Made by a program: the position numbers and the translations under genes
The notes under the pieces: generated by a model
The model's input: only the letters and a program-made list of their open reading frames with translations
What the model was told of the DNA's origin: nothing
The model's database searches: none
Shown here: piece after piece, positions 27,220 to 37,421 of the stretch
Position numbering within the stretch: the stretch's first letter is position 1
Layout: each line of letters opens with the position of its first letter
Source: Neogemmobacter tilapiae
Lineage (GTDB): Bacteria > Pseudomonadota > Alphaproteobacteria > Rhodobacterales > Rhodobacteraceae
Direction: 5' to 3'
DNA length: 64,000 nucleotides
NCBI RefSeq assembly: GCF_014652215.1
Contig: NZ_BMYJ01000008.1
Location: forward strand, 1 to 64,000

Positions 27220-27241
27220 GGCAGGCGAAGGCTTGCCCTTT
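27216..27241 (+). terminator. Terminator-like hairpin after 26291 gene
   Basis: AAAGGGCAGGC (27216-27226) pairs with GCTTGCCCTTT (27231-27241), with one wobble and a four-base loop, followed by GGTTTT. Confidence 0.6.
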
Positions 27242-27308
27242 GGTTTTGGGGCGGGTTGGCGATGGGGGGACGTTCTGGTAAAGGGGGCGGAAAGGCAGGA
27301 GCAGGCCC

Positions 27309-27677
27309 ATGCAAAGCTATGAATACAAAGTGATCCCCGCGCCCTTGCGGGGGGAAAAGGAACGGGGGGCGAAGACGGTTGCCGAACGTTTTGCGGTGGC
27401 TTTGACCAATGCGATGAACGCGATGGGGCGGGAGGGTTGGGAGTATCTGCGGGCGGATACCTTGCCTTGTGAGGAACGGGTGGGCTTCACCGGGAAGGCC
27501 ACGAATTTCCAGCATATGCTGGTGTTCCGTCGGGTTGTGGGGGCGTCGGCCCCGCTGATTCTGGACGAGGCGGCGCCTGTCGTGCCGAAGCTGGGGGCGG
27601 CTGTGGCGGATGAGGGGGGCAAGGCCCCGGCTTTGGGCCCCGCCCAAGGGTCAGAGGCTGCGCAGGACGCGGGGTAG
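27309..27677 (+). CDS. DUF4177 domain protein
   Basis: The protein has 122 residues. The N-terminal ~75 residues (YEYKVIPAPLRGEK, ALTNAMNAMGREGWEYLRAD, MLVFRR) match DUF4177, a small fold of unknown function with the conserved GWE. The last ~45 residues are low-complexity Ala/Pro/Gly-rich. The 3' end overlaps the 3' end of the convergent aminotransferase gene by 27 bases, so the low-complexity tail is antisense to the aminotransferase C-terminus. Confidence 0.75.
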   Translation: MQSYEYKVIPAPLRGEKERGAKTVAERFAVALTNAMNAMGREGWEYLRADTLPCEERVGFTGKATNFQHMLVFRRVVGASAPLILDEAAPVVPKLGAAVADEGGKAPALGPAQGSEAAQDAG

Positions 27678-28739
27678 GGCCTCGGCAAGTATGTCCAAAG
27701 TGGCATCGTCCGCCAAACTGATGCGGATGCAGCGGTTCAGGGGGGCAACCCCCGGCATGCGGATGAAGATACCCTGGGCTTGCAGGCCCGTCAGGATGGC
27801 GCGGGCATAGGCAGCATCGCGGCCGCAGTCGATGGTCACGAAATTGGTGGACGAGGGCTGGGGTTTCAGGCCGTTCCTTTCCGCGATGCGGGTCAGGCTC
27901 TGGCGGGCATGGCGGATCTTGTCTTGGACCTGCGTTAGCCAAGCCGTGTCTTGCAAAGCCGCAATCGCCCCGGCCTGCGCAATGCGCCCCAGCGCGAAAT
28001 GGTTGCGGATGCGGTCAAAGGCGCGGGCAAGGGCGGGGTTGGTTATGGCGTAGCCAACGCGGAGGCCCGCAAGGCCGTGGGCCTTGGACAGGGTGCGGAA
28101 GCGGATGACCTGCGGATGGTGCGGGTCGATCTGCGGCAGGGGCAGGGTGGCGAGATCGCCGTAAGCCTCGTCCAGCACCAGCAGGCAATGCGGGGGCAGG
28201 TTCTGGGCCATGGCTTCGATGATCTGGGGGGCCAGCTGGCTGCCCATCGGATTGTCAGGGTTGGCCAGATAGATCATCCGGGCGCGGGTTTCATGGGCCT
28301 TGGCCAGCAGCGCCTCGGGGTCCTCATAGTCGGCCTGGTAGGGGACTTTGTGGAGGGTGCCGCCAAAGCCCGCGACATGGAAGTTGAAGGTGGGATAGGC
28401 CCCTTCCGAGGTGACGACAGCGTCGCCCGGCGCAAGGATCAGGCGGCAGGTCAGACCCAAGAGGCCGTCGATGCCTTCCCCGACGGCGATATGGTCGGAC
28501 GTGACGCCATGGCGGGCGGCGATGGTGGCTTTCAGGTCATGCCCTTCGGGGTCGCCATACATCCAGACATCCCGCGCCGCCTGTTCCATCGCCTTTATCG
28601 CCAAAGGGGACGGCCCAAAGGTCGATTCGTTGGCCCCAAGCCGGGCGCGGAAGGGAAAGCCCTGCATGCGTTCCAGCGTTTCCGGCCCGGTGAAGGGCAC
28701 AGTTTCCGGCAGGCTGGCGGGCAGGGGGGCGAGATCCAT
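27651..28739 (-). CDS. PLP-dependent aminotransferase, histidinol-phosphate type
   Basis: The protein has 362 residues and is a fold-type I class I/II aminotransferase of the HisC group: LGANESTFGPSP near the start, YLANPDNPMGS, LDEAYGD, and RTLSKAHGLAGLRVGY with PLP lysine Lys219. HisC transaminates histidinol phosphate; relatives act on aromatic amino acids. No his genes are nearby and Rhodobacteraceae often carry two hisC-like genes, so the substrate is uncertain. It is a single gene, convergent with the DUF4177 gene. Confidence 0.88.
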   Translation of the reverse strand: MDLAPLPASLPETVPFTGPETLERMQGFPFRARLGANESTFGPSPLAIKAMEQAARDVWMYGDPEGHDLKATIAARHGVTSDHIAVGEGIDGLLGLTCRLILAPGDAVVTSEGAYPTFNFHVAGFGGTLHKVPYQADYEDPEALLAKAHETRARMIYLANPDNPMGSQLAPQIIEAMAQNLPPHCLLVLDEAYGDLATLPLPQIDPHHPQVIRFRTLSKAHGLAGLRVGYAITNPALARAFDRIRNHFALGRIAQAGAIAALQDTAWLTQVQDKIRHARQSLTRIAERNGLKPQPSSTNFVTIDCGRDAAYARAILTGLQAQGIFIRMPGVAPLNRCIRISLADDATLDILAEALPRVLRSL

Positions 28740-28789
28740 GCTGTGTCCTTTGGGCTAGGCCGGGGGTTTCACACCCCCGGACCCCCGTG

Positions 28790-28812
28790 AGGTATTTTTG
28801 GCAAGATGAAAG
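28790..28812 (+). repeat. Dispersed repeat, copy B
   Basis: This is the same 23-base unit as at 27197-27219 with one mismatch, again preceded by C-rich sequence (ACCCCCGGACCCCCG). It ends exactly at the valS stop codon. Similar intergenic units are, from memory, scattered through Rhodobacter-type genomes. Confidence 0.7.
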
Positions 28813-31800
28813 TCATTCTAACTCGGCCAGACGGGCGAGGGCGGCTTTCAGGGTGTTCGCCTCTTCCTCGCGGGCTTCCAGGTTGGCGCGGGCCTCGGCC
28901 ACCACATCCTCGGGCGCTGAGGCCACGAAGTTCGGGTTATTCAACCGCCCCTTCAGCCCGCCGATTTCCTTACCCAACTTGTCCAGCGATTTCGTCAGCC
29001 TGGCCTTTTCTTCGGCCACGTCGATGATCCCCGCCAAGGGGATAGCAAAAGTCGCGCCTTCCGCTGGGATGGTGATCGCGCCCTTGGGCGTGGCCGCCGC
29101 ATCGGTCACGCTTTCCAGACGGGCCAGCCGCTTGATCAGCGCCTCGTTGCGGGCAAAGGCGGCGCGGGCGTTGTCGTCCATCTGGACGGCCAGCATGTCA
29201 AGCTTCAGCCCCGCCGGCACATGCATTTGCGCCCGGGCGGAGCGGATGTCGTCGATCAGACCCGTCACCCAGGTCATTTCGCGTTCCGCATCGGGGGCCG
29301 ACAGGTCGCCATATTCGGGCCAGTCGGTGTGGACCAGCAGTTTGGCGCGGGTGCCGGTGGTGGCCCACAGCTCTTCGGTGATGAAGGGCATCATCGGGTG
29401 CAGCAGGATCATGCATTGATCCAGCACCCAAGCCATCGTCGCCCGCGTTTCCGCCGCATCCGGCCCGTCGAACAGCGGTTTGGCGAATTCGACATACCAG
29501 TCGCAGACCTTGCCCCAGACAAAGGCGTAAAGCGCGTTCGCGGCATCATCAAAGCGATGCTTTTCAAGGGCTTCGTTGACGGCCTGTGCGGCGCGGGCGC
29601 TTTCGGCGATGATCCAGCGGTTGGCGGTGGCCGTGGCTTTCGGCGCTTGCGCTTGCGTCGCGTGGCCTTCCCAGACGCCGTTCATTTCGGCGAAGCGGCA
29701 GGCGTTCCAGAGTTTCGTTCCGAAATTGCGATAGCCCGCGATGCGGTCTTTCGACAGCTTCAGATCGCGGCCCATGGCGGCCATGGCGGTCAGCGTAAAG
29801 CGGACGGCATCGGCGCCGTATTCGTCAATCAGGTCCAGCGGATCAAGGACGTTGCCCAAGGATTTGCTCATCTTCTTGCCCTTTTCGTCGCGGACAAGGG
29901 CATGAACATAGACGGTCTTGAACGGCACCTGGTTCACGACGGCCAGTTGCATCATCATCATCCGGGCGACCCAGAAGAAGATGATGTCGAACCCGGTGAT
30001 CAGGGTCGAGGTGGGGAAGTATTTTTGCAGTTCGGGGGTGTCCTCGGGCCAGCCAAGGGTGCCAATGGGCCAGAGGCCCGAGGAGAACCAGGTGTCGAGG
30101 ACGTCTGGGTCGCGCCAAACCGGTATCCCGCCATTAGCCTCGAACTCTTGTTTGACCTCGGAAGCTGCAACGTAGCCCTTGTGCCAGAAATCTATATCTA
30201 AGCCATTCTGTTCCAGATGCTTTGCAATCAGCGTTTGGGCGTCAAGTTCGTTTGCGGCACAGAAGGCAATAGGATTGTCGAAATCCACACTTGCATCGGC
30301 AATTGCGCGGCTGTTTTTCGTGGCCACAATGTTAGGGATATACCAAACCGGAATCTGATGCCCCCACCAAAGTTGGCGGGAGATGCACCAAGGCTCGATA
30401 TTCTCCAGCCAATGGAAATAGACCTTGGCATCCCGCTCTGGCAGGATCACCGTGTCGCCGTTGCGCACCGCATCAATCGCTGGCTGCACGATTTTCGCCG
30501 TGTCCACGAACCACTGATCCGTCAGCATCGGCTCGATCACCACTTTTGACCGATCGCCAAAGGGCTGCATGATCTTTTTCGATTCAACGGCCGGCTCCAA
30601 AGTCAGATGTTCTGACCCCGTCGCCTCGTCCACCGCTTTCACCAGCACCGTCACCGCAAGGCCCGCCGCATTGATATCGGCCACCACCTGCTTGCGCGCC
30701 TCAAACCGATCCAAGCCCCGATATTTCGCGGGCACAAGGTTGAGGCTGTCGACCTCGTTTTCATTCGTCGGTGAACCCGCCGCAATCTCGCGCGCACGGG
30801 CGACGGCCACGTCATAATCCGCCCCATCCGCCCGCATGAACCCGCGCGTGTCCATCAGCCGATACATCGGCAGGTTCGCCCGCTTCGCCACCTGATAGTC
30901 GTTGAAATCATGCGCCCCGGTGATTTTCACCGCGCCCGAGCCGAAATTCGGATCGGGGTATTCGTCGGTGATGATCGGGATCAGACGGTCGCACAGGGGC
31001 AGATGCACCATCTTGCCCACAATCGGCGCATAGCGCGCATCGGACGGATGCACCGCCACAGCCCCATCGCCCAGCATGGTTTCGGGCCGCGTGGTGGCAA
31101 TGGAAATGTAGTCCCGCATTTCGCGGAAAATCACCGCCCCTTCGGCGTCTTTCTCCACATATTCATAGGTTTCCCCGCCCGCCAGCCGGTATTTGAAATG
31201 CCACATATGGCCATCGACTTCGGTATTCTCGACCTCAAGATCCGAAATCGCCGTTTCAAAATGCGGGTCCCAGTTCACCAGACGCTTGCCCCGGTAAATC
31301 AGGCCCTTGTTGTACATATCGACAAAGACTTTGATCACCGCGTCGTGGAAATTGCCTTCCTCGCCCGCTGGCGCCCCCGGCGCGCCGGACATGGTAAAGG
31401 CCTCACGCTCCCAATCGCAGGTCGCCCCCAGACGCTGCAACTGGCCAATGATCGTGCCGCGCGATTTGATCTTTTGCTGCCAGACGCGGGCCAAGAATTT
31501 CTCGCGGCCCATCTCGCGCCGGTTCGGTTCCTGATGCAGCGCCATGTCGCGTTCGGTGACCATCTGCGTGGCAATCCCCGCATGGTCGGTGCCCACCTGC
31601 CACAGCGTGTCATGCCCTTGCATCCGGTGCCAGCGGATCAGGATATCCTGCAAGGTGTTGTTGAAGGCATGGCCCATATGCAGGGAACCCGTCACATTCG
31701 GCGGCGGGATCATGATGGAAAAGGGTTCAGCCCCCGGTTTGGCATTCGCCCCGGCAGCACCGACCTTGCCGTCGATCCACTGCTTGGAAATCCGGGCCTC

Positions 31801-31836
31801 GGCCTCAGCGGCGTTAAAGTTCTTTTCCATCGGCAT
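28813..31836 (-). CDS. valS: Valyl-tRNA synthetase
   Basis: The protein has 1,007 residues. It is a class I synthetase with [20 protein letters not shown] (HIGH motif), an editing (CP1) domain, [10 protein letters not shown] (KMSKS motif), an anticodon-binding domain and a C-terminal coiled coil ([20 protein letters not shown]). It charges tRNA-Val. I start at the ATG at 31836, preceded by AGGGGAATG. An ATG 21 bases upstream adds non-family residues. A stretch around 30,180-30,350 is noticeably A/T-richer than the rest of the gene, although the frame stays intact. Confidence 0.97.
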   Translation of the reverse strand: MPMEKNFNAAEAEARISKQWIDGKVGAAGANAKPGAEPFSIMIPPPNVTGSLHMGHAFNNTLQDILIRWHRMQGHDTLWQVGTDHAGIATQMVTERDMALHQEPNRREMGREKFLARVWQQKIKSRGTIIGQLQRLGATCDWEREAFTMSGAPGAPAGEEGNFHDAVIKVFVDMYNKGLIYRGKRLVNWDPHFETAISDLEVENTEVDGHMWHFKYRLAGGETYEYVEKDAEGAVIFREMRDYISIATTRPETMLGDGAVAVHPSDARYAPIVGKMVHLPLCDRLIPIITDEYPDPNFGSGAVKITGAHDFNDYQVAKRANLPMYRLMDTRGFMRADGADYDVAVARAREIAAGSPTNENEVDSLNLVPAKYRGLDRFEARKQVVADINAAGLAVTVLVKAVDEATGSEHLTLEPAVESKKIMQPFGDRSKVVIEPMLTDQWFVDTAKIVQPAIDAVRNGDTVILPERDAKVYFHWLENIEPWCISRQLWWGHQIPVWYIPNIVATKNSRAIADASVDFDNPIAFCAANELDAQTLIAKHLEQNGLDIDFWHKGYVAASEVKQEFEANGGIPVWRDPDVLDTWFSSGLWPIGTLGWPEDTPELQKYFPTSTLITGFDIIFFWVARMMMMQLAVVNQVPFKTVYVHALVRDEKGKKMSKSLGNVLDPLDLIDEYGADAVRFTLTAMAAMGRDLKLSKDRIAGYRNFGTKLWNACRFAEMNGVWEGHATQAQAPKATATANRWIIAESARAAQAVNEALEKHRFDDAANALYAFVWGKVCDWYVEFAKPLFDGPDAAETRATMAWVLDQCMILLHPMMPFITEELWATTGTRAKLLVHTDWPEYGDLSAPDAEREMTWVTGLIDDIRSARAQMHVPAGLKLDMLAVQMDDNARAAFARNEALIKRLARLESVTDAAATPKGAITIPAEGATFAIPLAGIIDVAEEKARLTKSLDKLGKEIGGLKGRLNNPNFVASAPEDVVAEARANLEAREEEANTLKAALARLAELE

Positions 31837-31934
31837 GTCACATTCCCCTTGTCGCATGGCGTTCTAGCGCGCGTCGGGGCCAAGGGAAAGCGTCAGATCG
31901 CTTGCCCTGCCCGCAGGGTTTGCTAGACCGGGGT

Positions 31935-32522
31935 ATGGCCAAAACATCCTACCATCACGGCAATCTGGGCGCGGCGCTGCTGCTGGCGGCGGGTGAGGAA
32001 TTGGAGGCCGTGGGGGTCGAAGGCTTTTCCCTGCGGAAGGTGGCCGCTAGGGCCGGGGTCAGCCATACGGCGGTGCAGCACCATTTCGGCGATATGCAGG
32101 GGCTGCTGACCGCACTCGCGGCGCAGGCCTACCGCGATATGGAGGCGGCGATGCTGGGGGCGGGGTCCACCTTGCCGCCTGCGGATCGGCTGGTTGAAAT
32201 GGCGCTGGCCTATGTGGCTTTCGCCGAAAGCCGCCCCGCGCTGTTCCGCCTGTTGTTCGGATCGAAACGGCCCGATTATGACAATGCCGATTTGCATGCC
32301 GCCTCCACCGCGACCTATGCCACCGTGCAGCGCCTGGTGGGCGCGGCGGGCGGGCAGGGGGCCGTGGACGAGGCGGCGATCTGGGGCACGGCGCATGGGC
32401 TGGCCGAACTGTCGATCACGGGCAAGCTGGGCCATGTGGTCGGCATGGATGCTGCGGTCAAAACCCAGGCTCTACGCCACATCTTGCGCCGGGTCGTGCC
32501 GCAATCTGTGGATAAGACTTGA
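31935..32522 (+). CDS. TetR-family transcriptional regulator
   Basis: The protein has 195 residues. The N-terminal TetR helix-turn-helix reads YHHGNLGAALLLAAGEELEA, then FSLRKVAARAGVSHTAVQHHFGD. The C-terminal ligand domain contains FAESRPALFRLLFGS, typical of the WHG/TetR_C_33 subgroup. The ATG at 31935 begins MAKTSYHHG, a common start in this subgroup. Its target is unknown. It is divergent from valS, and lexA follows after 59 bases on the same strand. Confidence 0.88.
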   Translation: MAKTSYHHGNLGAALLLAAGEELEAVGVEGFSLRKVAARAGVSHTAVQHHFGDMQGLLTALAAQAYRDMEAAMLGAGSTLPPADRLVEMALAYVAFAESRPALFRLLFGSKRPDYDNADLHAASTATYATVQRLVGAAGGQGAVDEAAIWGTAHGLAELSITGKLGHVVGMDAAVKTQALRHILRRVVPQSVDKT

Positions 32523-32532
32523 CACAAAGCGG

Positions 32533-32547
32533 GAACATGGGCAGAAC
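32533..32547 (+). promoter_or_regulatory. LexA (SOS) box
   Basis: GAAC (32533-32536), seven bases, GAAC (32544-32547) is an exact match to the direct-repeat SOS box known for Rhodobacter and other alphaproteobacteria. It lies 35 bases before the lexA start, as expected for autorepression. Confidence 0.9.
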
Positions 32548-32581
32548 ATTGCGTTAACAAACGCTTTGCCGGGGTGGCCCA

Positions 32582-33283
32582 ATGCTGACGCGCAAACAGA
32601 TCGAGCTGTTGAATTTCATCAAGACCCGTATGGATCAGGACGGGGTTCCGCCCTCGTTTGACGAAATGAAGGATGCGCTGGACCTGCGCTCCAAATCCGG
32701 CATTCACCGGCTGATTACCGCGTTGGAGGAGCGGGGCTTTATCCGTCGTCTGGCCCATCGTGCGCGGGCGCTTGAAATTCTGAAACTGCCCGAGGCGATG
32801 GAAAAACCGGGCTATGTGCCGCCCAAATTCACCCCCAAGGTGATCGCAGGCGACCGGGTCGATCCGCCCAAGGGTGCCATCCCGATTGCTGCGGTGCATG
32901 CGATGGAATTGCCGGTCATGGGCCGCATTGCGGCTGGCGTGCCGATCGAGGCGATTTCCGAGGTGTCGCATCACGTGGCGGTGCCGGGGTCGATGTTGTC
33001 AGGCCGTGGCAACCACTATGCGCTGGAGGTCAAGGGCGACAGCATGATCGAGGCGGGGATCAACGATGGCGATATCGTGGTGATCCGCGAACAGAACACA
33101 GCGGACAATGGCGACATCGTCGTGGCGCTGGTCGAAGATGCCGAAGCCACGCTGAAACGCTTCCGCCGCCGGGGCAATATGATCGCGCTAGAGGCGGCCA
33201 ATCCGGCCTATGAAACCCGCATGATTCCGGATCATCTGGTCAAGGTGCAGGGTCGGCTGGTGGGGCTGATCCGCAGCTATTGA
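32582..33283 (+). CDS. lexA: LexA repressor
   Basis: The protein has 233 residues. The N-terminal winged helix ([40 protein letters not shown]) is followed by a linker and an S24 peptidase domain. The autocleavage site is Ala118-Gly119 (RIAAGVP), the nucleophile is Ser154 (KGDSMIEAG) and the general base is Lys192. It represses the SOS regulon until RecA-stimulated self-cleavage. The box at 32533-32547 indicates self-regulation. The stop overlaps the start of a DUF5680 gene (TGATG). Confidence 0.97.
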   Translation: MLTRKQIELLNFIKTRMDQDGVPPSFDEMKDALDLRSKSGIHRLITALEERGFIRRLAHRARALEILKLPEAMEKPGYVPPKFTPKVIAGDRVDPPKGAIPIAAVHAMELPVMGRIAAGVPIEAISEVSHHVAVPGSMLSGRGNHYALEVKGDSMIEAGINDGDIVVIREQNTADNGDIVVALVEDAEATLKRFRRRGNMIALEAANPAYETRMIPDHLVKVQGRLVGLIRSY

Positions 33284-33738
33284 TGGACGGGCTGGCGGCT
33301 TTCGCTCTGGCGGCCAAGGCGGCCTGCTATGTGGGCGACGGGGCCAAGGCCCGCGCCTCGCGCATCGGGGCGCATGATCTGACCTTTGCGTCTGGCGACT
33401 GGGCCTATCGTGACAGCTATTTCGGCGGCACGGATTTTCTGGGGCAAGAGGTAGTCTGGCATCGTAGCCGCCCTGTTTGGGCGATGAACTACCACGGCTT
33501 CATCCATCGCGATGATCTGATGACCGGGGCCGATGGCGGCCGGGTCATCAAGGCGGCCTTGTCGGCGATGTATGCTGAAGGGCGGTTTCTGGGCGGCTTT
33601 CGCTTTCGGCTGGGTCCGTTCGCCTATCAGGATGACAATCAGGGTGATGTGCTGCGCTTCGATGGGGTGGAAACAATCCGCGTGGACGGGATCAAGGCCT
33701 ATCGCCTGCTGTATCACGGTGGCCTGATCCGGGTCTGA
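33283..33738 (+). CDS. DUF5680 domain protein
   Basis: The protein has 151 residues. The pattern GDGAKARASRIGAHDLTFA, YRDSYFGGTDFLGQEVVW, VWAMNYHG, GRFLGGFR then YRLLYHGGLIRV fits DUF5680, a small family of unknown function. It is soluble with many aromatics and no signal peptide. Its ATG at 33283 shares a base with the lexA stop, so it should be induced together with lexA after DNA damage. It converges on comEC, ending seven bases before that gene's stop. Confidence 0.72.
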   Translation: MDGLAAFALAAKAACYVGDGAKARASRIGAHDLTFASGDWAYRDSYFGGTDFLGQEVVWHRSRPVWAMNYHGFIHRDDLMTGADGGRVIKAALSAMYAEGRFLGGFRFRLGPFAYQDDNQGDVLRFDGVETIRVDGIKAYRLLYHGGLIRV

Positions 33739-33744
33739 ACGGGG

Positions 33745-35856
33745 CTATTCGTTCCGCCAGACCATCACCCCCTTCGCTGGTTCCGGCACCGACCAGCGCC
33801 GCCGCGCCAGATGGGTGGGTTCCAACCGCAACGCGCCGTCGGGCCGCAGTGTCAGCGCCAAAGGTCCGGTCTGGCGCAGCAGCAGGCGATCGATGACGTG
33901 GCAACCATCGGGCACCGCATCGGTGTCGTCCGCCAGAACCACCAGATCGGCGCTTGCGCAAGCCTCGTCCAGCCGCCCTTCCGCCCCCTTGCCGGTCAGG
34001 ATCATTCCCCGCCATTCGCCCAAACGAAAGCCGCGCGTGGTCTTGGGCCCTTCAAACCCCGGCCTTTCCGCCGCCGCTTCCTGCCCCGCCAGATCGCCGT
34101 CATTCTCTAACCAGCTTTTCACCGTAAAGCCTGCCCCCTTGGGCGCAGAAATCGCCCGTCCCTCAGCGGTCAGGATCCCCACCACCCCGCCTTCGGCATC
34201 GACCAAGGCCAAAGGCCTTTCATGCTGCATCCACAAGATCAGCGCCAAGACCAAGGGGAGCCAACCAAAGTGCCGCGCGCGGCTTTGCCAGACGATCAGC
34301 CACAGCCCCCCCAAGGTGATCAGCGGCACCGCCAAGGGCGAGGGCGTGGGTAGGCCCGTCACCGACCCTTCCCATCCCGCCACCCAATGCGCCACGAACA
34401 GAATCCAGCGCGATCCCTGTTCCATCACCCACAGCGGCAGGGCGGCCAGCCCAAAGGGGGCCAGCAGCGCCGCAATGGCCCCGGCAGGCATCACCACGGC
34501 CCCCATCACCGGCACCGTCAAAAGGTTCGCCAGCAGGCCATAATCGGTAAAGCGGTTGAAATGCGCCGCCGCATAGGGGGCTGTGGCAAAGCCGCCCAGC
34601 ACTGACGACAGGATCAGCGTATAGAACGGCATCCCCCACCACGGCAGGCGGCCCCGCATCGCCTGCCGGTCCATCGCGCCAAAGCCCACGATCAGCGCCA
34701 CCGTCGCGGCGTAAGACATTTGGAAACCGGGCTCCAACAGGCTTTCCGGCTGCCAAAGCAGCAGGATCACCGCCGAAATGGCGACCGACCGCAGCGTCAG
34801 CGCGCGCCGGTCCAGCAGCACCGCCCCCAGCATGACCGTGACCATGATAAAGGCCCGTTCGGTGGCGACATTCGCCCCCGACAGCAGCAGATAGAAAAGC
34901 GCCACGCCAAAGGCCAGAACGGCGGCCACCTTTTTGGCATTCACCCGCAATGCGAAGGGCGGGATCAGGGCGATGCCATAGCGGATCAGCGCAAAGACAA
35001 AGGCAGAGATAAAGGCCATGTTCATCCCCGAAATCGCCAGCAAATGCGCCAGCGACGAATCCCGCAGCGCCTGCACGGCTTCCAGCGAAAGACCCGAGCG
35101 GTCGCCCGTCATGACGCCCGATGCAAAGGCCCCCGCATCGCCGGGCATGGCGGCCATCATGGCATTTGACAGATGGCTGCGCAGGCGGTTGATGCCCTGC
35201 GTCGCCCCCTTCGGCTGTTCCCAAAGCAGAACCGGGCTGGCGGTATAGCCCACCGCCCCCAACTGGTCAAAAAACGCCATGCGGCGGAAATCAAAGGTGC
35301 CGGGTTCGGCTGGCCCTTGCGGGGCCGTCAGATGCCCCGTGGTGATCACCACCTGTCCCGGCAAAAAATCCCCTACATCCTCGCCATGCAGCGACAGCCG
35401 CACCCTTAGGGGCGTGCGGTCGGGGGCGACATCTTCCAGCACCACAAGATCCAGCGTCAGCCGCAGCGCGTCGGATTGCGAGCGGTCGATTTCAGTGACA
35501 CGGCCCTGCACCGGACCGTAATAGCGAAAGTCGAGCATCGGGGCCGCCACCAGATAGACCCGCAGGCCGCCGGCCAGCGGGCCGATCAGCAGGCAGACGA
35601 GGCCAAGACACAGGATGCGCAAGCGATCCTCGGCTCGCAGGCCGATCCACAGCAGGGCAACCACGGCCAGACCGATCACCGCATAGAAAGCCAAGCCCGG
35701 CTCTTCGGCCCCTTGGAACCACAGACCCACCCCCGTCCCGATCAGCACCGGCACAAAGGGGAACAACCCGCGCGGTTGGGCGGCCAGAGCGTCCAAAGGC
35801 CGCAGGGCACGGTCCCACAGGCCCGTCCGACCCCAATTGATGCCCAGCATGGCCAC
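33745..35856 (-). CDS. comEC: ComEC/Rec2-family inner-membrane DNA uptake channel
   Basis: The protein has 703 residues. Several N-terminal membrane segments come first, then a soluble DUF4131/OB-like part (about 110-210). The competence domain follows, with the diagnostic SLAHLLAISGMNMAFIS and many membrane helices (about 250-525). ComEC translocates single-stranded DNA into the cytoplasm during transformation. The C-terminal region (about 530-700) that would be a metallo-beta-lactamase domain lacks the HxHxDH zinc motif, so the nuclease-like part is degenerate. The comE-like and pilus genes are not in the window. Confidence 0.88.
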   Translation of the reverse strand: MAMLGINWGRTGLWDRALRPLDALAAQPRGLFPFVPVLIGTGVGLWFQGAEEPGLAFYAVIGLAVVALLWIGLRAEDRLRILCLGLVCLLIGPLAGGLRVYLVAAPMLDFRYYGPVQGRVTEIDRSQSDALRLTLDLVVLEDVAPDRTPLRVRLSLHGEDVGDFLPGQVVITTGHLTAPQGPAEPGTFDFRRMAFFDQLGAVGYTASPVLLWEQPKGATQGINRLRSHLSNAMMAAMPGDAGAFASGVMTGDRSGLSLEAVQALRDSSLAHLLAISGMNMAFISAFVFALIRYGIALIPPFALRVNAKKVAAVLAFGVALFYLLLSGANVATERAFIMVTVMLGAVLLDRRALTLRSVAISAVILLLWQPESLLEPGFQMSYAATVALIVGFGAMDRQAMRGRLPWWGMPFYTLILSSVLGGFATAPYAAAHFNRFTDYGLLANLLTVPVMGAVVMPAGAIAALLAPFGLAALPLWVMEQGSRWILFVAHWVAGWEGSVTGLPTPSPLAVPLITLGGLWLIVWQSRARHFGWLPLVLALILWMQHERPLALVDAEGGVVGILTAEGRAISAPKGAGFTVKSWLENDGDLAGQEAAAERPGFEGPKTTRGFRLGEWRGMILTGKGAEGRLDEACASADLVVLADDTDAVPDGCHVIDRLLLRQTGPLALTLRPDGALRLEPTHLARRRWSVPEPAKGVMVWRNE

Positions 35857-35930
35857 CTTGCCAGCCCCGCCCCGATTGCCTAAACCCGGCCCGACCCTAG
35901 CCCCATCACGGTTTCCGAAAGGTTAACGCC

Positions 35931-37331
35931 ATGACCCCGCCCGTCGTCACCCGCTTTGCCCCTTCGCCCACCGGATACCTGCACATCGGCGGGGCACGGA
36001 CGGCGCTGTTCAACTGGCTTTACGCGCGGGGCAGGGGGGGCAAGTTCCTGCTGCGGATCGAGGATACCGACAGGGAGCGTTCGACCGATGAAGCCACAGC
36101 CGCCATCCTGCAAGGTTTGACATGGCTCGGTCTCGATTGGGATGGCGAGCCGATCACCCAGTTCGCCCGCAAGGATCGCCATGCCGAGGTCGCCTATGCC
36201 ATGCTGGCCAGCGGCAAGGCCTACAAATGTTTCTCCACCCAGGAAGAAATCAACGCCTTCCGCGAAGAAGCCGAGGCGCGGGGTTCCTACGCCGTTTTCC
36301 AAAGCCCATGGCGCGGTGCGGACCCTTCGACCTATCCCGATGCCCCCTATGTCATCCGTATGCTGGCCCCGCGCGATGGTGAAACCATCATCCAAGACGA
36401 AGTGCAGGGCACTGTCACCGTCCAGAACTCCGCTTTGGATGATATGATTTGTTTACGCTCGGATGGTACCCCCACCTATATGTTGGCGGTTGTCGTCGAT
36501 GATCATGACATGGGCGTCACCCATGTCGTTCGCGGGGTGGAACATTTGAACAATGCGGCCCGTCAGCAGATGGTCTATGATGCTATGGGTTGGGCCGTGC
36601 CGGTCTGGGCCCACATCCCGCTGATCCATGGTGAGGATGGTAAAAAGCTGTCCAAACGTCATGGCGCCTTGGGAGTCCATGAATATCAGGTCATGGGGTA
36701 TCCTGCCGCCGCCATGCGCAACTACCTTGCCCGTCTTGGTTGGTCGCATGGCGATGATGAATTCTTCACCTCCGATCAGGCCAAGGCTTGGTTCGATCTG
36801 GCGGGAATCAACAAGGCCCCCGCTCGGCTCGATTTCAAAAAACTTCAACACATCAGCGGCCTGCATATCGCCGCTGGGGACAATGCTGCATTGCTGCATG
36901 AATTGCAGGCTTTTATGGCGGCGGCAGGACTTACCCCCTTGTCGGCTGCACAATCGGCCTTAATGGAAAAAGGCATGGACTCGCTGAAAGACCGCGCCAA
37001 AACCTTCCCTGATCTGCTTGATAAGGCTCAGTTTATCCTCGCCAACCGCCCCGTCCCGCGCGATGAGGCTGCTGAAAAGGCGCTCGATCCGGTATCCCGT
37101 GGTATACTGCGCGAATTGACGCCGCGCCTGCAAACTGTTAACTGGACGAAAGAGGCGCTAGAGCCGGTTCTGACCGAACTCGCCGCCGCGCATGGACTGG
37201 GCTTTGGCAAATTGGCCGCCCCCCTCAGGGCCGCCCTTGCCGGTCGCACAGTCAGCCCGAGCGTCTATGACATGATGCTGGTCATCGGTCGCGACGAAAC
37301 CATCGGGCGCCTGCAAGACGCGGCGGCCTGA
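35931..37331 (+). CDS. gltX: Glutamyl-tRNA synthetase
   Basis: The protein has 466 residues. It is a class Ic synthetase with [16 protein letters not shown] (HIGH motif), the [10 protein letters not shown] segment, [10 protein letters not shown] (KMSKS motif) and the C-terminal anticodon-binding helical cage. It charges tRNA-Glu. In GatCAB-containing bacteria it may also misacylate tRNA-Gln, in agreement with gatB in this window. Codons in the second half are less strictly G/C-ending than in gltA next door. Confidence 0.96.
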   Translation: MTPPVVTRFAPSPTGYLHIGGARTALFNWLYARGRGGKFLLRIEDTDRERSTDEATAAILQGLTWLGLDWDGEPITQFARKDRHAEVAYAMLASGKAYKCFSTQEEINAFREEAEARGSYAVFQSPWRGADPSTYPDAPYVIRMLAPRDGETIIQDEVQGTVTVQNSALDDMICLRSDGTPTYMLAVVVDDHDMGVTHVVRGVEHLNNAARQQMVYDAMGWAVPVWAHIPLIHGEDGKKLSKRHGALGVHEYQVMGYPAAAMRNYLARLGWSHGDDEFFTSDQAKAWFDLAGINKAPARLDFKKLQHISGLHIAAGDNAALLHELQAFMAAAGLTPLSAAQSALMEKGMDSLKDRAKTFPDLLDKAQFILANRPVPRDEAAEKALDPVSRGILRELTPRLQTVNWTKEALEPVLTELAAAHGLGFGKLAAPLRAALAGRTVSPSVYDMMLVIGRDETIGRLQDAAA

Positions 37332-37421
37332 CCGGGCCGCCCGAACAACACGAGCGCTGCCCCCGGTCGCTGCCGGGCCGGGACAGCGGCGGATGGAAAC
37401 GGGCAAGACCGGAGGGCTGCG

